Position numbers and translations under genes: made by a program. Under the pieces are notes generated by a model that made no database searches, was not told where the DNA came from, and saw nothing but the letters and a program-made list of their open reading frames with translations. Source: Fasciolopsis buskii (taxonomy: Eukaryota > Platyhelminthes > Trematoda > Plagiorchiida > Fasciolidae). From it: 64,000 nucleotides of DNA. The stretch lies in the NCBI GenBank assembly GCA_008360955.1, contig LUCM01007278.1:91793-155792 (forward strand), read 5' to 3'. This document shows positions 25,862 through 37,300 of this stretch, piece after piece (position 1 is the first letter of the stretch; each line of letters opens with the position of its first letter).

Positions 25862-28164
25862 TCAGATGGCTGGTCATTCTTAATCAGTCGAACTGTTCAA
25901 CCAAAATGACACTGGATTTCATAACTTTCAATCCACCCTAAAAAATGAGAACAAGATTTTCCCATGCACTAAAATTATGACAAATAAGAAAGAGTCTGCT
26001 ATAATAACCAAGTTAATGTAAGTGCTTTAATAATAAATAACTACTGAACAATTCCATGTCTCCCCAAAAGCTTATAAATCTCGGCTAAGGACTTACGTAG
26101 TGCATTATTCTCCAAAATAATCAATTTTTAGACTTGACGTCAAGAATAATTTATTGCACGATTATCACATTATTTTCGGAGGCCAGATAGCTTTACTTCA
26201 GAATGAAACCATCAAATAGCTGGCATGGACTTCACCAAAGCTTATTTATGTCAACCAACGAATTATTTTTGCCTAGCTCTGGCGCTGCACGTGCCGATCA
26301 AGACAAACAATCGGTTGCCATAGTGAAATCGCGTTTGTTTCGAAGTTGTGCAAAAATTTGCAACTGGTAGTACCATGTTCGGTACAAGCCTTAGACCAGC
26401 TAATATTTGAAGCATCACATGTTTGTGAATCTTCTTCAGAATGGGATCCGATTTTATTGCAACACTTTTTCCCATGTTGGAAACATGGACTATTAGAGAC
26501 AATTCTAGTGACTTTAGATAGAAAACCAAAGATTTTTTGTTTTGGTTGATGTATACTGCTCCCCTCACATGTTTTTAATAAAGCTTTCATGAAAAATGTC
26601 AAAATCTGTATTCGCGTTAACTTCAGACGATTGAGCAAGTTTCGTAGCAGATTCTGAGAAGGCGAATCGAGTCCTTTATACTAAGACATCAAGAAATGTT
26701 CTTTTCGTCAGCTGCTCACCGCTCTGTCGAATTAACACACTGTTGGATCACGAAGCATGCCCAGGTGTATTTTACATCAATGTTTGGAAATTCCGCCCTA
26801 CCCAAAGGTTCATTCGAGTCATTACTAATTACCAATGAATATCAGGTAATGCAAAATTTTGCCATTTTTATAAAATAGTTTTGCTTAACACAATAATGAT
26901 ATTAACTGGGCAAAAGGGTGCTTGATACGCATTTCAGACTAGTCGCAATAACCGCGAAATCGATCGCATACTCTCAGAAAAATTTCTTCCCTTATCTCTA
27001 TTCGAAAGTGCTACTTACAACAAGATTACCTTTAGCCTCCTCACTGACGGGTAACTTCGATTGGAATAGTTTACTGGCTCGGTTCGTCGTTTTTGTTGTG
27101 ATTTACAGCAAATCATCACACCCCGCACCCAAAGCCTACGCTGTTTTCCCACTCCCGCAGGCTTTCACTTCCCAATTTCAGATAATGTTTCGTTGGTACC
27201 TAGGTTCACGCGCATTCAACTGCTCCTTGCTACGTCTGTGAGATACGTAAATAGAAGGAGACCTTTAATGTTTTCATAGTTTACCGCTGCGTCCCTAAAA
27301 CACTGGAAGGTGAGCTGCGAAGAAATTAAAAGTTAAATCATATCTCGGATATTGCTTTTCGATTACACTTTGTTTCAGCTGTCATTTGCGGTGAATACAG
27401 ACGTTTGGAAAGACAAATTAGGCAAATAGCAAACAAAAAAGCAATAAAATCACAGTGATCTGCCGACGAGAATGGCGGCTGAAAATTTGAAAGTAGTAAT
27501 TCGATTATAAGTGACATGTAATGACTGTCATATCAACCTCCAGTGGTTTGGATCTTAAATTTATGGCACTTTAATTGATAGACCATTTGGGCGGGTAATT
27601 TTCTCACCGCACTCATAAGCAATTTAAGAGGTCATAATTAAATATTTCGCGACAAAAGAATAATCTTATGCAAACCGGTTTATAGCCTACATACGCCCGT
27701 AGTGCACGCTTCGCCGGGGACAGTGCTTGCACGCGGTTTGGACGCGTTATTCTTCTTGTACGCAAATATATTTGACACCTTCGTGTAGGTTGTTAATGCA
27801 CAACTCCAAAAACAAAGGTCTTCAATATGGCCGTGGCAGCTGCGTGGATGTCTAATAGGCTGCAAATGTTCAACCAAACGGAAACTAGTTGCCAAATCTC
27901 CGAAATGATAATTGGCGACCACTCCAAATGTGAATCAACATCTTTCCAACGGACACACAACCAACTGAGGAAATTTGACTACTTGTAATATTCAGTTTGA
28001 CAATGACTTACTTATTTATCAACATGTCATATGATTTCTCTTACTCTGTTTTGCAGTTTTCCAGGCCACGTACATGGTTGAGTGTAGAGAAAACAAACTA
28101 AGTATTACTGTGAGTAGTACGTGGTTAGGTACTGATGGGGATTAATTGTTCTGCGGCATCAAAG

Positions 28165-28300
28165 TTCAACTAATCACCAATGAATCATGAAGTCACTAGA
28201 TCTCTGTTCCATCCTTATTAAAAATCATCAATAATGCTCATACACCAACCCAGAAACGAACGGTGATTAGTAGAACACTTTAGCAATCACGCTGGCCTCC
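28165..28300 (-). mobile_element. tRNA-derived SINE, diverged copy, minus orientation
   Basis: Read on the minus strand, a tRNA-like head (TTGCTAAAGTGTTC, then CGTTCGTTTCTGGGTT) is followed by a body containing TTAATAAGGATGGAACAGAG. Both parts align with the better-preserved SINE at 59.68-59.85 kb. Substitutions are many, so this is an old copy. It lies head to head with the plus-orientation copy that follows. Confidence 0.6.
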
Positions 28301-28329
28301 CAGTCTTTCTAAGTGTTTTTGAATTTTAC

Positions 28330-28500
28330 CATATGAGGCGTTCGACCCACAATCACTGGTCTCGGTTTCTTGCCCTAATTTGAGCGGGGGAAAATTCCAA
28401 TGCTCGTGAATCCTGACAAGGATGAAACAGATGTATACCTCTACCATGGCTCTTTAATAATGAACTGGGCGTTGATTCCACATGGAGAATAATTTCATGG
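28330..28500 (+). mobile_element. tRNA-derived SINE, diverged copy, plus orientation
   Basis: The head fragment GAGGCGTTCGACCCACAATC and the TTTGAGCGGGGGAA segment are followed by ATCCTGACAAGGATGAAACA, then a tail matching the SINE consensus (CACATGGAGAATAATTTCATG). The order head, body, tail is the same as in the copy at 59.7 kb. Start of the head is uncertain. Confidence 0.65.
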
Positions 28501-30369
28501 ACCATGGAATCTTAAATACACTGGTAAACGGAGAATACTTTGGAACAATTCAAATCCACCGCAGCCGGCGGTCACGATGAGACATAACAAAAACAGTGCG
28601 ATCGAAACTTGCTGCAGTTTTGGCCGGTTTCAGAACCGAAGAATTCGAGTATTGATGCACAAAGATATGAGTTTCACATAGCTAAAATTCGCATGTGATC
28701 TCGTGAAATTGCCAACCAAACGGTTAAGTTCTCTTTGTCTGAATAAGGTCATTCATCGCTAATACTTCGAAAAGGGAATTGTCGTGCTCACAATGAAGTA
28801 CCCAAACTACTCTTAAATTATGGATACACTACGGGTGTCACATCAAACATTACACAACAGATTTAATTATATTTTCACTTTTCTTCATCGTTCTGTACGT
28901 AGCAAAATGTGCATGCGAGCAACAACTGTGACATCCAAATGGACTTCATGATCCGGATTAGGCGGTATGGAGTGCATACAGATTTTGGAGTTGTTTATTA
29001 GACAAAATCCCCGTTGTCGAGCCAATTTGATAAACCCGATTTCAGACAACGGGTAAAAAATGGCAAAAGAAAAACATGTTCCACCGCCGTATGAATTGAA
29101 ATCGGCCAAATGTCAATTGATTAACTGCATTTGTGTGGATGCGTTTTTCTTTCATGTTTTGTCTTTACAAGCAAACAATCAATGGCCGAATGAATCATTT
29201 CTCCAAACTTTCTGGTGTACATTATTCCATATTTTACTTCCCGGTTCAAAAACGGAGTTCCTCAGCACAATACATGACACCTAAGTGGTAATTCTTCCTA
29301 ATGACTAGTATAATTCGTGCCTCCAGGGTTGAGGTAAATAGTAAAATTTAATCGTTTGAATTTTCTGCTATCAGCACAAGAAAAACGTTTTTCACTCAGA
29401 CCACCAACAACATTTTATATAACAATTCACCCTAAACTAGTTTGTAGGCTTCGCACGCTGTCGCGTAGACCCACGTATCTTGCACGTTTCACGATTATTG
29501 ATAAGAGAACCCCCAAGTGTAAACTGATTCCTCAAAAAATCACCCTACTAAGGCGGCTATTTTTTGAAAAAAGTCCCAGCATTCATCCCAGACTCACAAT
29601 GACAAATAGGGATTATTTTCTTCCCCAAATATATAGGAAATTTTATCCTAAATAATTCTATTCATTACACGGCGGCTCTGATCAAACAGTCAGCAGGCAG
29701 AATGGTCACTCACAAGTTTCATACGATTTCGCGCAGCCATGAATTGGGTGAAGCAGTTAGAAGATTTCGTGTCACTACGGCAACCATCTTTTCGTCTTCC
29801 TTACAAAGAGCGAAAGTTACACCCAGTCATCTGGTCAATACAGCAAAACTGCACTTATGCGGACAAAGCAGAAAGGTTGGGCAGAATTCAAATGGTTTGC
29901 GTACATGACACTGTGATACAATGTAACTAAACAAAATGGACTGAATATATGGTTAGATTAGCATCCGGGAAACTCTGATAAACAGATTCAACAACGGAAT
30001 AATAAAATTCGTAGGGAATATTTAGCCTGCGCCTTAGACAGAACGCAATAATGGATTAACTCGGACTTCCTTCCGTTTTCCTGGCAGCACCAATTTCGAT
30101 CGATCTTACGAACGCATACTCATTCTACCAGGAAACGACTGGGAAAAGATAACCTAGACAATTTTTCTTACACTTTGAAATAAACTCGTCCGTAAGTGAC
30201 TTTGACAACGAAGGATTGAGAACTCTTTCGACAAAAACGACCAAAGGGTTGTTGCTTATCCCCAGTAAGCGAGAGGTTTTTTGTTTTTTTAGAAAACCAT
30301 TAAGTTGCTATGGCCCATTCACTTTAGTTGCATTAATTATTCGGTGTTGCTCCAATGTGATCACGCTTG

Positions 30370-30385
30370 GATATATATATATATA
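30370..30385. repeat. (AT)n microsatellite
   Basis: About eight AT units. Confidence 0.9.
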
Positions 30386-30499
30386 GAAGACAAATTTCGA
30401 CAACAATTTCATTACAAGAGGCATGAAAGATTACGGAACACATCTTTTCACAATTCTTTCAGATTTTTTGCCTGTAAACCGCCTCTTCTCTCCAGTGTA

Positions 30500-30706
30500 C
30501 CGGAAGCAACTCTCCTTCGTGGAAGTTTTTCTGGCGCCTTTGCCTCATATGATTGCATACAGTATGAACCCGTATTGATAATGCTACCTAGCCTCGAGAA
30601 CCAACAGGGTTTGTTCAAGTACTTGCCCCGCCTATTGGCTTTGTTTGTAGCACAATGTGGCGGACACAGGAGGTTCGGATTATTTGATTGCGTAGATTGG
30701 GAAACC
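30500..30706 (+). other. Possible plus-strand exon near the 3' end of the Ig gene
   Basis: A good acceptor (CGCCTCTTCTCTCCAG) and a donor (GAAACC|GTAAAA) bound an open frame containing YEPVLIMLPSLENQQGLFKY. The opposite strand is open over the same span for 118 codons, so coding direction is ambiguous. The product is not recognised. It lies downstream of, and opposite to, the Ig gene. Confidence 0.22.
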
Positions 30707-30804
30707 GTAAAAACAGGAAGGGAAACATGAAAAAAACCACATGAAAATCTGAGACCACAAACGTCTACTGAATATCGCGAACGGTTTTTTCTGGGGCATA
30801 TCAA

Positions 30805-30810
30805 TTTATT
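30805..30810 (-). terminator. Possible poly(A) signal of the Ig gene
   Basis: An AATAAA hexamer lies on the minus strand about 410 bases downstream of the proposed stop codon of the Ig gene. It is the first such hexamer I noticed in the transcript direction. The motif is common by chance in AT-rich DNA. Confidence 0.3.
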
Positions 30811-31221
30811 TGCTGACCACGAATAACGGGGATCCTTTCACAACTCCGGCGAACCTGCAAGATGACAACAAAAACAGAAAAATGATTTAGTAACTCATTA
30901 GTCAAAATAAACGACTACGGTAATAAACGAATCCCAATCGCCGCATGGGCCTTTGCAGTCGTCAACGGAAGTGAGTTGGAATTAAAACGAACGTTCAGCA
31001 CCGCTTGCGTTTCTCTGCAGTAAACAAAATTGCTAAGTTCGTTGGTGCATTCGAGGATAAAAGAAGTAACTGAGCTTCCTTTCAACCAAAACTATAAACT
31101 GGTGGCTTGATTGATTGCAAAAGTACGCAAGCGGAACCAACATGGAATCAGTTTTGCACGCGACGAGCGCACAGCGCTTAGAAAGAAAGCACATCTGATA
31201 GAATCGCTGATAGCTTTTACA

Positions 31222-31331
31222 TTAAAACATTTGGGAATTTGCAAACAGACTAAAAAACAGTAAGATAACAAATCCGATGAATGAAATGCCTCCAACTGGG
31301 TACATCTTAACGGCATCTGGTACTGGGTTTG
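31222..31331 (-). CDS. Ig gene exon E: hydrophobic C-terminus and stop
   Basis: The proposed acceptor is CATGGAAAG, with two bases and then 35 codons to a TAA stop. This phase matches exon D. The frame has a short polar linker (NPVPDAVKMYP), then GGISFIGFVILLFFSLFA and only five more residues. A hydrophobic segment at the extreme C-terminus with almost no tail suggests either a GPI-attachment signal or a type I anchor with a minimal tail. The acceptor is weaker than those of the other exons, so the exact start is uncertain. A different 3' exon lower down cannot be excluded. Confidence 0.6.
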
Positions 31332-34300
31332 CTTTCCATGGAATAAGTCGTACCTCCAAAGAAACGGCGTGAGTTAATTTCCTATCATATCTATGGCAAA
31401 AAAGGGGCCTAAAAGGATAACACTAATAAAGAGGACATGTTATCTGCTGAGTCGTTTCCCTTTTCGTTAATGTGTCTTTATACATAAGTCCTAACTAAGG
31501 AGGAATAAATGTTAGATCAAGTGAGGGAAGTATAACAACTATTTGCCCCTTCCGGACAATCTCATACCGCCGTAAACCGTATGGATCGTTTGCACTTCAT
31601 CCGTCTCCGTTCATTTTTATACACGGTTAATAGGTTTTTACGAAAATGATTAGGCTCCTCCCAGCTATGCATCAACATAAGCAAAATTTACTCACGATAT
31701 CCGTTCAAATGAACAACGCGATGTGTCTGATTCACATTCCTGTACACGTCCATATCCACGTGACAAGTCAATAAGTTCCAATGATGGTTGTGTCCAAGTA
31801 CCAAGTCAGCCGTCATGGTGGATATAAGAATACCTATTTGTAAAACAAAAGAGACGTTGTTTAGACGCATCGATGTCAGTGAGGCAGATGAGAGAAAACC
31901 GGAACGATAGATTCCGGCCTCCTACCGTGTGTTATGCATGATATAAACAGCAGCATCATTAGTATTGCCATCGAAAGTAAACGGTAATTCTTACGGAAAA
32001 ACCTATCATATTCATCTTAAATATGACATCAAAATGGCACAAAGTAAACTCTGATTAAACAGGTCAAACAGTCATTGCTGGCAATTTGACGATGGATTCA
32101 TTTCTTGTTCCAATGGATTTTCCAGTTTCTATAACTTATAAAACTCAAATCCGATTTCCCATTTTTATGGTGCGCAAGTCCCCCTTAGTCAAATGTTCGA
32201 GAAGAGTCAAGAAGACAATGCGAACTGGTCGAAGTCAATCGATCCTGTGATTATGCACATGGAGGCACTCATGACGCGTCGATAACCACGAATGGAATTT
32301 TTCCTCCTAAGTGTCTGGTCTCCAATGGGACTGTCACCTAGGTTGTGAACACTATCGTCGCTGCTATTCATTTTGAATCTGCGGTTTACTGCTTCCGGGT
32401 GATGGTCGCTAAGCGGTCGCGATTTACAACTCCGCGTAGTATCGGACACAGGTTGTTTCCACTTCGTTGGAACACTGAACAAATGAATCGAATCAGGAAT
32501 CAATCAAATTTTCAACGTTAAATCATCAGTTCACCATAAGGTAATACCAACAAAAAGATCAATGAGCCTCGTATAGGAACGTCCTCGACCACTCTTTTTG
32601 ATGCCAGTTTGGGTCATTTTTAGCCCAACTAAACGTATACATTGGGTTATACAAAGTGTAAAGATGTGTTCCATCGTTCCCGCTTCTCTGTCTGAGGTTA
32701 GGAGCAAATTTTTATTGAAATCTATTCACCACGATTGGCCTTTTGTTCAAATCGATATCCGAACATTCAAAATCCCTCTTCTCTGTTTTTTTTTGAATTT
32801 TCCCAAAAAAATACCTTGATCTGATTCAAGTCTATGGGCAAGCAGGGTTCTACCCCAGAACGGTTTACGTTTTCATCGCACCGGCATGTGACGATGTCGT
32901 TAAAGTACATTTAGCTTGTGTAATCGAAAAAGTCTTATATTTAGGCCCAAAGGAGATTGAATTGTTCGTGTTCTTTCGTCCTGTTTTCACAATGCACCCG
33001 TCTTAGTGATGCCCTAGATCGAGACGTGTGACAGCCCAATACGGGAAACGCCAAATTTTTATCTCATTCCAGACGAAGAATGAAAAAACATTTTCGTCAC
33101 TTTTGTTCTCCTCACAGGACAGACTGAATAGAAATCTGCCACCCAGAGAGTGAAGTGAACAAAATAAATGAATAATGCATCAGTGCTGCAGACAGTCGGT
33201 TGCCGGTAGTGAAACAAATGTCATTAACATAAATGAATTAGCACAGTGCCCCACTCAGACCGAGTTTCGCAATTACCATCCGCATCCGTGTTCTGTTTGA
33301 ACTTTGTGTTCGTGATCGGCTGACCACCGATTTGCAAACGTAGGCTCGGATTCGGTTTACCACCACGGACCACACAAATGATCGTTGTTTCTTGATTCAC
33401 ACTAAGTGCGGTTTCGTTGGTCCACTCCAAGCGCACATCAACTATGGGGTCTGGGAAATAAATGATGCAACTGAGTAGTGCGCAGTTGGAAAATTGTTAT
33501 TTGTTTTTTTATCAAGATCACAAAACCTCCGTCAGAGGCAACAAGAAGTGCATGGAAAATCAAACTATTTTTTTTCACCCTCCTATTTTGTAATCTCGAT
33601 CGAGATGTTCGCGAGATATGCAACATCTTGAAAGATATACTTAATTAAAATAGAAAAACATCAGTCCTCAAAATGCTTCGCTTCCTAAATACAACAACCC
33701 TCAGCTACCGAATTGTTCACGGTTATTTATGCAAAACATTTTTTCGGGTCCAAAATGGAGTGAAGTAAAGATACGTTTTGGCCACGGGGACGGACATCGG
33801 ACAGAGAATTATTGACGGTGATCAGCTTCTGTTCGAATGTACTCGGAAAGTCAAAAAGACCATTGGGGAAATACTCCAACGGCACGCAGGTTTTGCCTTC
33901 ATCCTCCTTCAGATTAATGGTCTTAAGTGACAAACATGTGTGTTATTAATCCAATATGTTTTGTAAACACCTTCGTTCTCCTCTTTCACAACGTGAGGAT
34001 TGTTGGACGTTTTCTACCAAGTAAATTGGGTACGAGCGAGTTGCAGTCCGGAGCACGTGCAATTCCAAAGTTGCTTTCGTGTACGCAGATTCTTTCGTTG
34101 AGTCTACTCCCAAAATCTCGCCCGTATTCTTAGCAGATAGAATAATCCAAAGTGACAGATAAGAAGAGGTTTCTGCGTAATAATTTTCCCCACCCGGTAG
34201 ATTTAGGTTGTGAAAAAAGGCGGAGTCCCATTCGCGTTCTCAACTGTCGACAGATTGGCTCAAGCAATCTCCTTTTATCCCCGGTTAGACTTCTGCATAA

Positions 34301-37300
34301 TCAGTATGACTGGAATTTATGAGCGATTAGTTTTTCCAGTGGAAAGTCGGCATATTAGAATAAGGTCAACAAAGGTCACCGAATCAGTGTGCTTCATGTG
34401 GAACAACGCATCAGATTCGGCTGAGCGGACTGCGGCTTAGTCAAAATCTACTTTTGACATGCTACAATTTATCCACTTCAAACAGTAAATTTGTCCTGTG
34501 GCGGATTTTCGACCTCTAGCCTCACCTTGAATTTCTTAGGCATCAAATAACAAGTCACGTTTATCCACCATACTTTTGTCGTAATACGAACCCAGGTTTA
34601 GCTTCTTTCTCATTTCAGGTCAACAATGCGTGTTTAAAAGCCCACCCACTTCGGGAGGCAGTCTATTGGAAAACTGCTTTGACAAGTCGAGTAATATTAC
34701 TCGGGTCATGAAACATTCAACAGGGCGACATTGGGTTAGCATCTAAAGCGTCTCATGTTTGTGCATGTTCGGGGGTTAGCGGGAAGAAGTGTCTGGGAAT
34801 GTTCTACTTGAAAAAAATCAATTTCACCTTTTTCGTTGTTCTATTTTTTGTCCTATTTACAACTTGTTCAACATAAAACAATCTATGGGAGAGGGCAGTT
34901 CTAGCAAACTAAGGACTACCGAATCCGGGGAAATCGATCTACTGAGACAAAATCCGAACTCGAGCCATTCTCACACGCCAAACACTGGGAAGCCAGCCGC
35001 GTGGACACCATCAGCCAGCTGCAGTACAAGGCACCGAAAGTCGATTAAATAATTATTCGAACCATTTGTACTTTGTTGGACATCAGGTTCTTCGTAATTG
35101 TTCTATAAAATTAAGCATTTCTTTGTTGATGGTTTCTAGTCTGTTGTTATCGAAGAATTATTCATATTATGAGTCAGTTGAACGATACTATTTTTCCATT
35201 TCGAAAATGGAAAATACACTGACTTCTAAGATACTTTTTTCCTGTACCCCGGTAAATACTATGAACTTAACAAATCATGATTTGAACAGGTGCACGAAGT
35301 CCAATCATCAGAGCACATTTGGCCCGCATATTAATTAATCACACTCGACCATTTTCGTAATATTCCGTATCGTGCACAATTTCCTAATTTCCGTAGATTC
35401 AATGACCTGTCACTGTTCTCCTAGATCTCAGGAATTCCACAACGCTGCAGGGATCAAAAGAATAAATTCGACCCTCTCTAAGGTGCATCTATCCATAGTC
35501 TACTGAGCAGCTAATCTGGTTTCACGGACCCATGGGTGAGTGCAGCAATCTTTGCTTTCCGCTCTCCACTTGTTGGCTAGATTTTCTTTCTACCTGAAAG
35601 CAAAACCCAGCTAAACGGAATAGAACTCATCTCCCCAACGGAAATGCAAGAGTTTATATCGGTTAACACATTCTTTTCACAACAAGACGGATTCACACCA
35701 ATCGACAATTTGCCACGGAGACAAAAAACCAAAAAAATGATCAGTATGATAAAAGCTTCAAAATCTTCAGGTTAATTAGCAATGCACAGTATCAATGTGG
35801 TTAACTTCTTATCCGTAGAATTATGAGAATTGCATGAACAATGCATAATATCCGAAGGGTTATTTTGTTTACCCAGACCACGAGCAACTAAAAGTCCATT
35901 TGTAATTTAGGTGGTCAAATTACTGGGAATAGCTTTACTAATCTAAGTAGTAATCTAAAAAAATATATTCGGTTGAATGTTGCAATTCGTGCCTGCTGAC
36001 GACTAGTGTTTGATCGGAACGCTAATTCTAAAAAAAGCATTCTTGGTGTTCTCCGGAGATGGTACAATCGTTTTGTCGTTTCCTTATAATTAAGATGGCA
36101 TCATTGTTTTTTTTGTGGAGAGTTGTATCCTAACACCGCTAGTGACTAGTACACTGGAGGAAAGGTGTAACCAGCAACCGTGACCCTGAAACTTGCAACG
36201 ACATGGAAACAGATAAGGTCTTGCTCGGACCGGTGCGGTAAGGCGCCGAGCGACAGCGAACTGCCGTCTACAGTTGCTTGTTTTGTGCACAACCGTTTGG
36301 TCCCAGTTGTGGAGTAACACGAAGTGAATAAGTGCACGATTACAAAATCTCTCGGTCTAAAGCAATAGATGGAAGTATTTCCCTCTGTGTATTGGAAGAC
36401 AGGCTGCAAGTGATAAGCAGCTAGTGTTCTTCGGCCGTGCACCGTCCTGAGCGAACGTGCCAAGTGGCAGCAAGCACCCTGAATAACACCAAAATAAATT
36501 GTAAATCGCAACTAAATTGGTGAATTCTATTGACCATGCGTCAATCCAATGTGACCGTAATTTAGGGAGCAGGCGAACATAGCTCCTAAACTAAATTTAA
36601 CCATGATTCAAGGAGATCGAATCTTACAAGTTAGTCTCGGCAGACTTCTGCTGCTCTACCCAACTATCACTGGTGCCGGAACGATTCCAAACACGTATTC
36701 GCTAAACGCAACCCACTTTTCCATAGTGAAAATTGACCAAATTTCACCTCACCAACACAGCAACATAAGTCGGCCAGAAACTACCGAAAAAAAACTATAA
36801 ATTTTAGACTTCCAAATATAATTGTTACTTAGCTGGACAGATGCAGAAAGTGAGAAAGAGTTTGGAAAATGGAATCCGCAATTCCCACAGAAACACTGAA
36901 ACAGATGAGGCACTGAGGCAGGAGGTATTGCAAGCAGAATTTTCGACCGGAAACTTACGGTTACTGTCTACTACGAAAGTTCACATCCCACATTAGGCAA
37001 GATAATCTCTAGTAAATCGTCAAGAATCCTTCAATACGTGCAAAGGTCATGAGAAACCAGGGAGGGATATGCTAGAGGCCGCAATCACTATGTTGGCCCG
37101 GCTATCGCTCTACATAAAAGTAATGGTAGTGTACAAGTGCAAACGAAACTTGAGGCTATAGTGCAGAGACGTAGGACAAGAAATCCTGCAATCAGTCGTC
37201 ATCTACACTGGTGTGAACAAACGTTCGGTGAGAACGTGCCAGTTAACCCAGACTGGGTAAAATGCATTTTTTTCTTGCGTTCACAAGAACGATAGGTTGA

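Larger units (their letters stand above)
21653..28164. other. Mostly non-coding
   Basis: Unrecognised frames only, including those at 24.9-25.2 and 25.6-25.9 kb. Opposing frames of 68-121 codons overlap at 26.26-26.64 kb, which argues against either being a gene. A minus-strand frame at 27680-27922 (contains HGHIEDLCFWSCALTTYTKV) is similarly unassigned. Confidence 0.45.

Noticed and set aside
26263..26638. Overlapping long frames on both strands (121, 101 and 67 codons)
   Set aside because: No recognised domain, no clear splice sites, and both strands equally open; consistent with chance in AT-rich DNA.
30448..30804. A 118-codon minus-strand frame downstream of the Ig stop
   Set aside because: It overlaps a competing plus-strand frame and would lie in the 3' untranslated region of the Ig gene; no domain recognised.
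36090..36511. A GC-richer block with a 121-codon minus-strand frame inside the Ig intron
   Set aside because: No motif recognised and no splice sites in a fitting phase; possibly an old repeat, but nothing positive to call.
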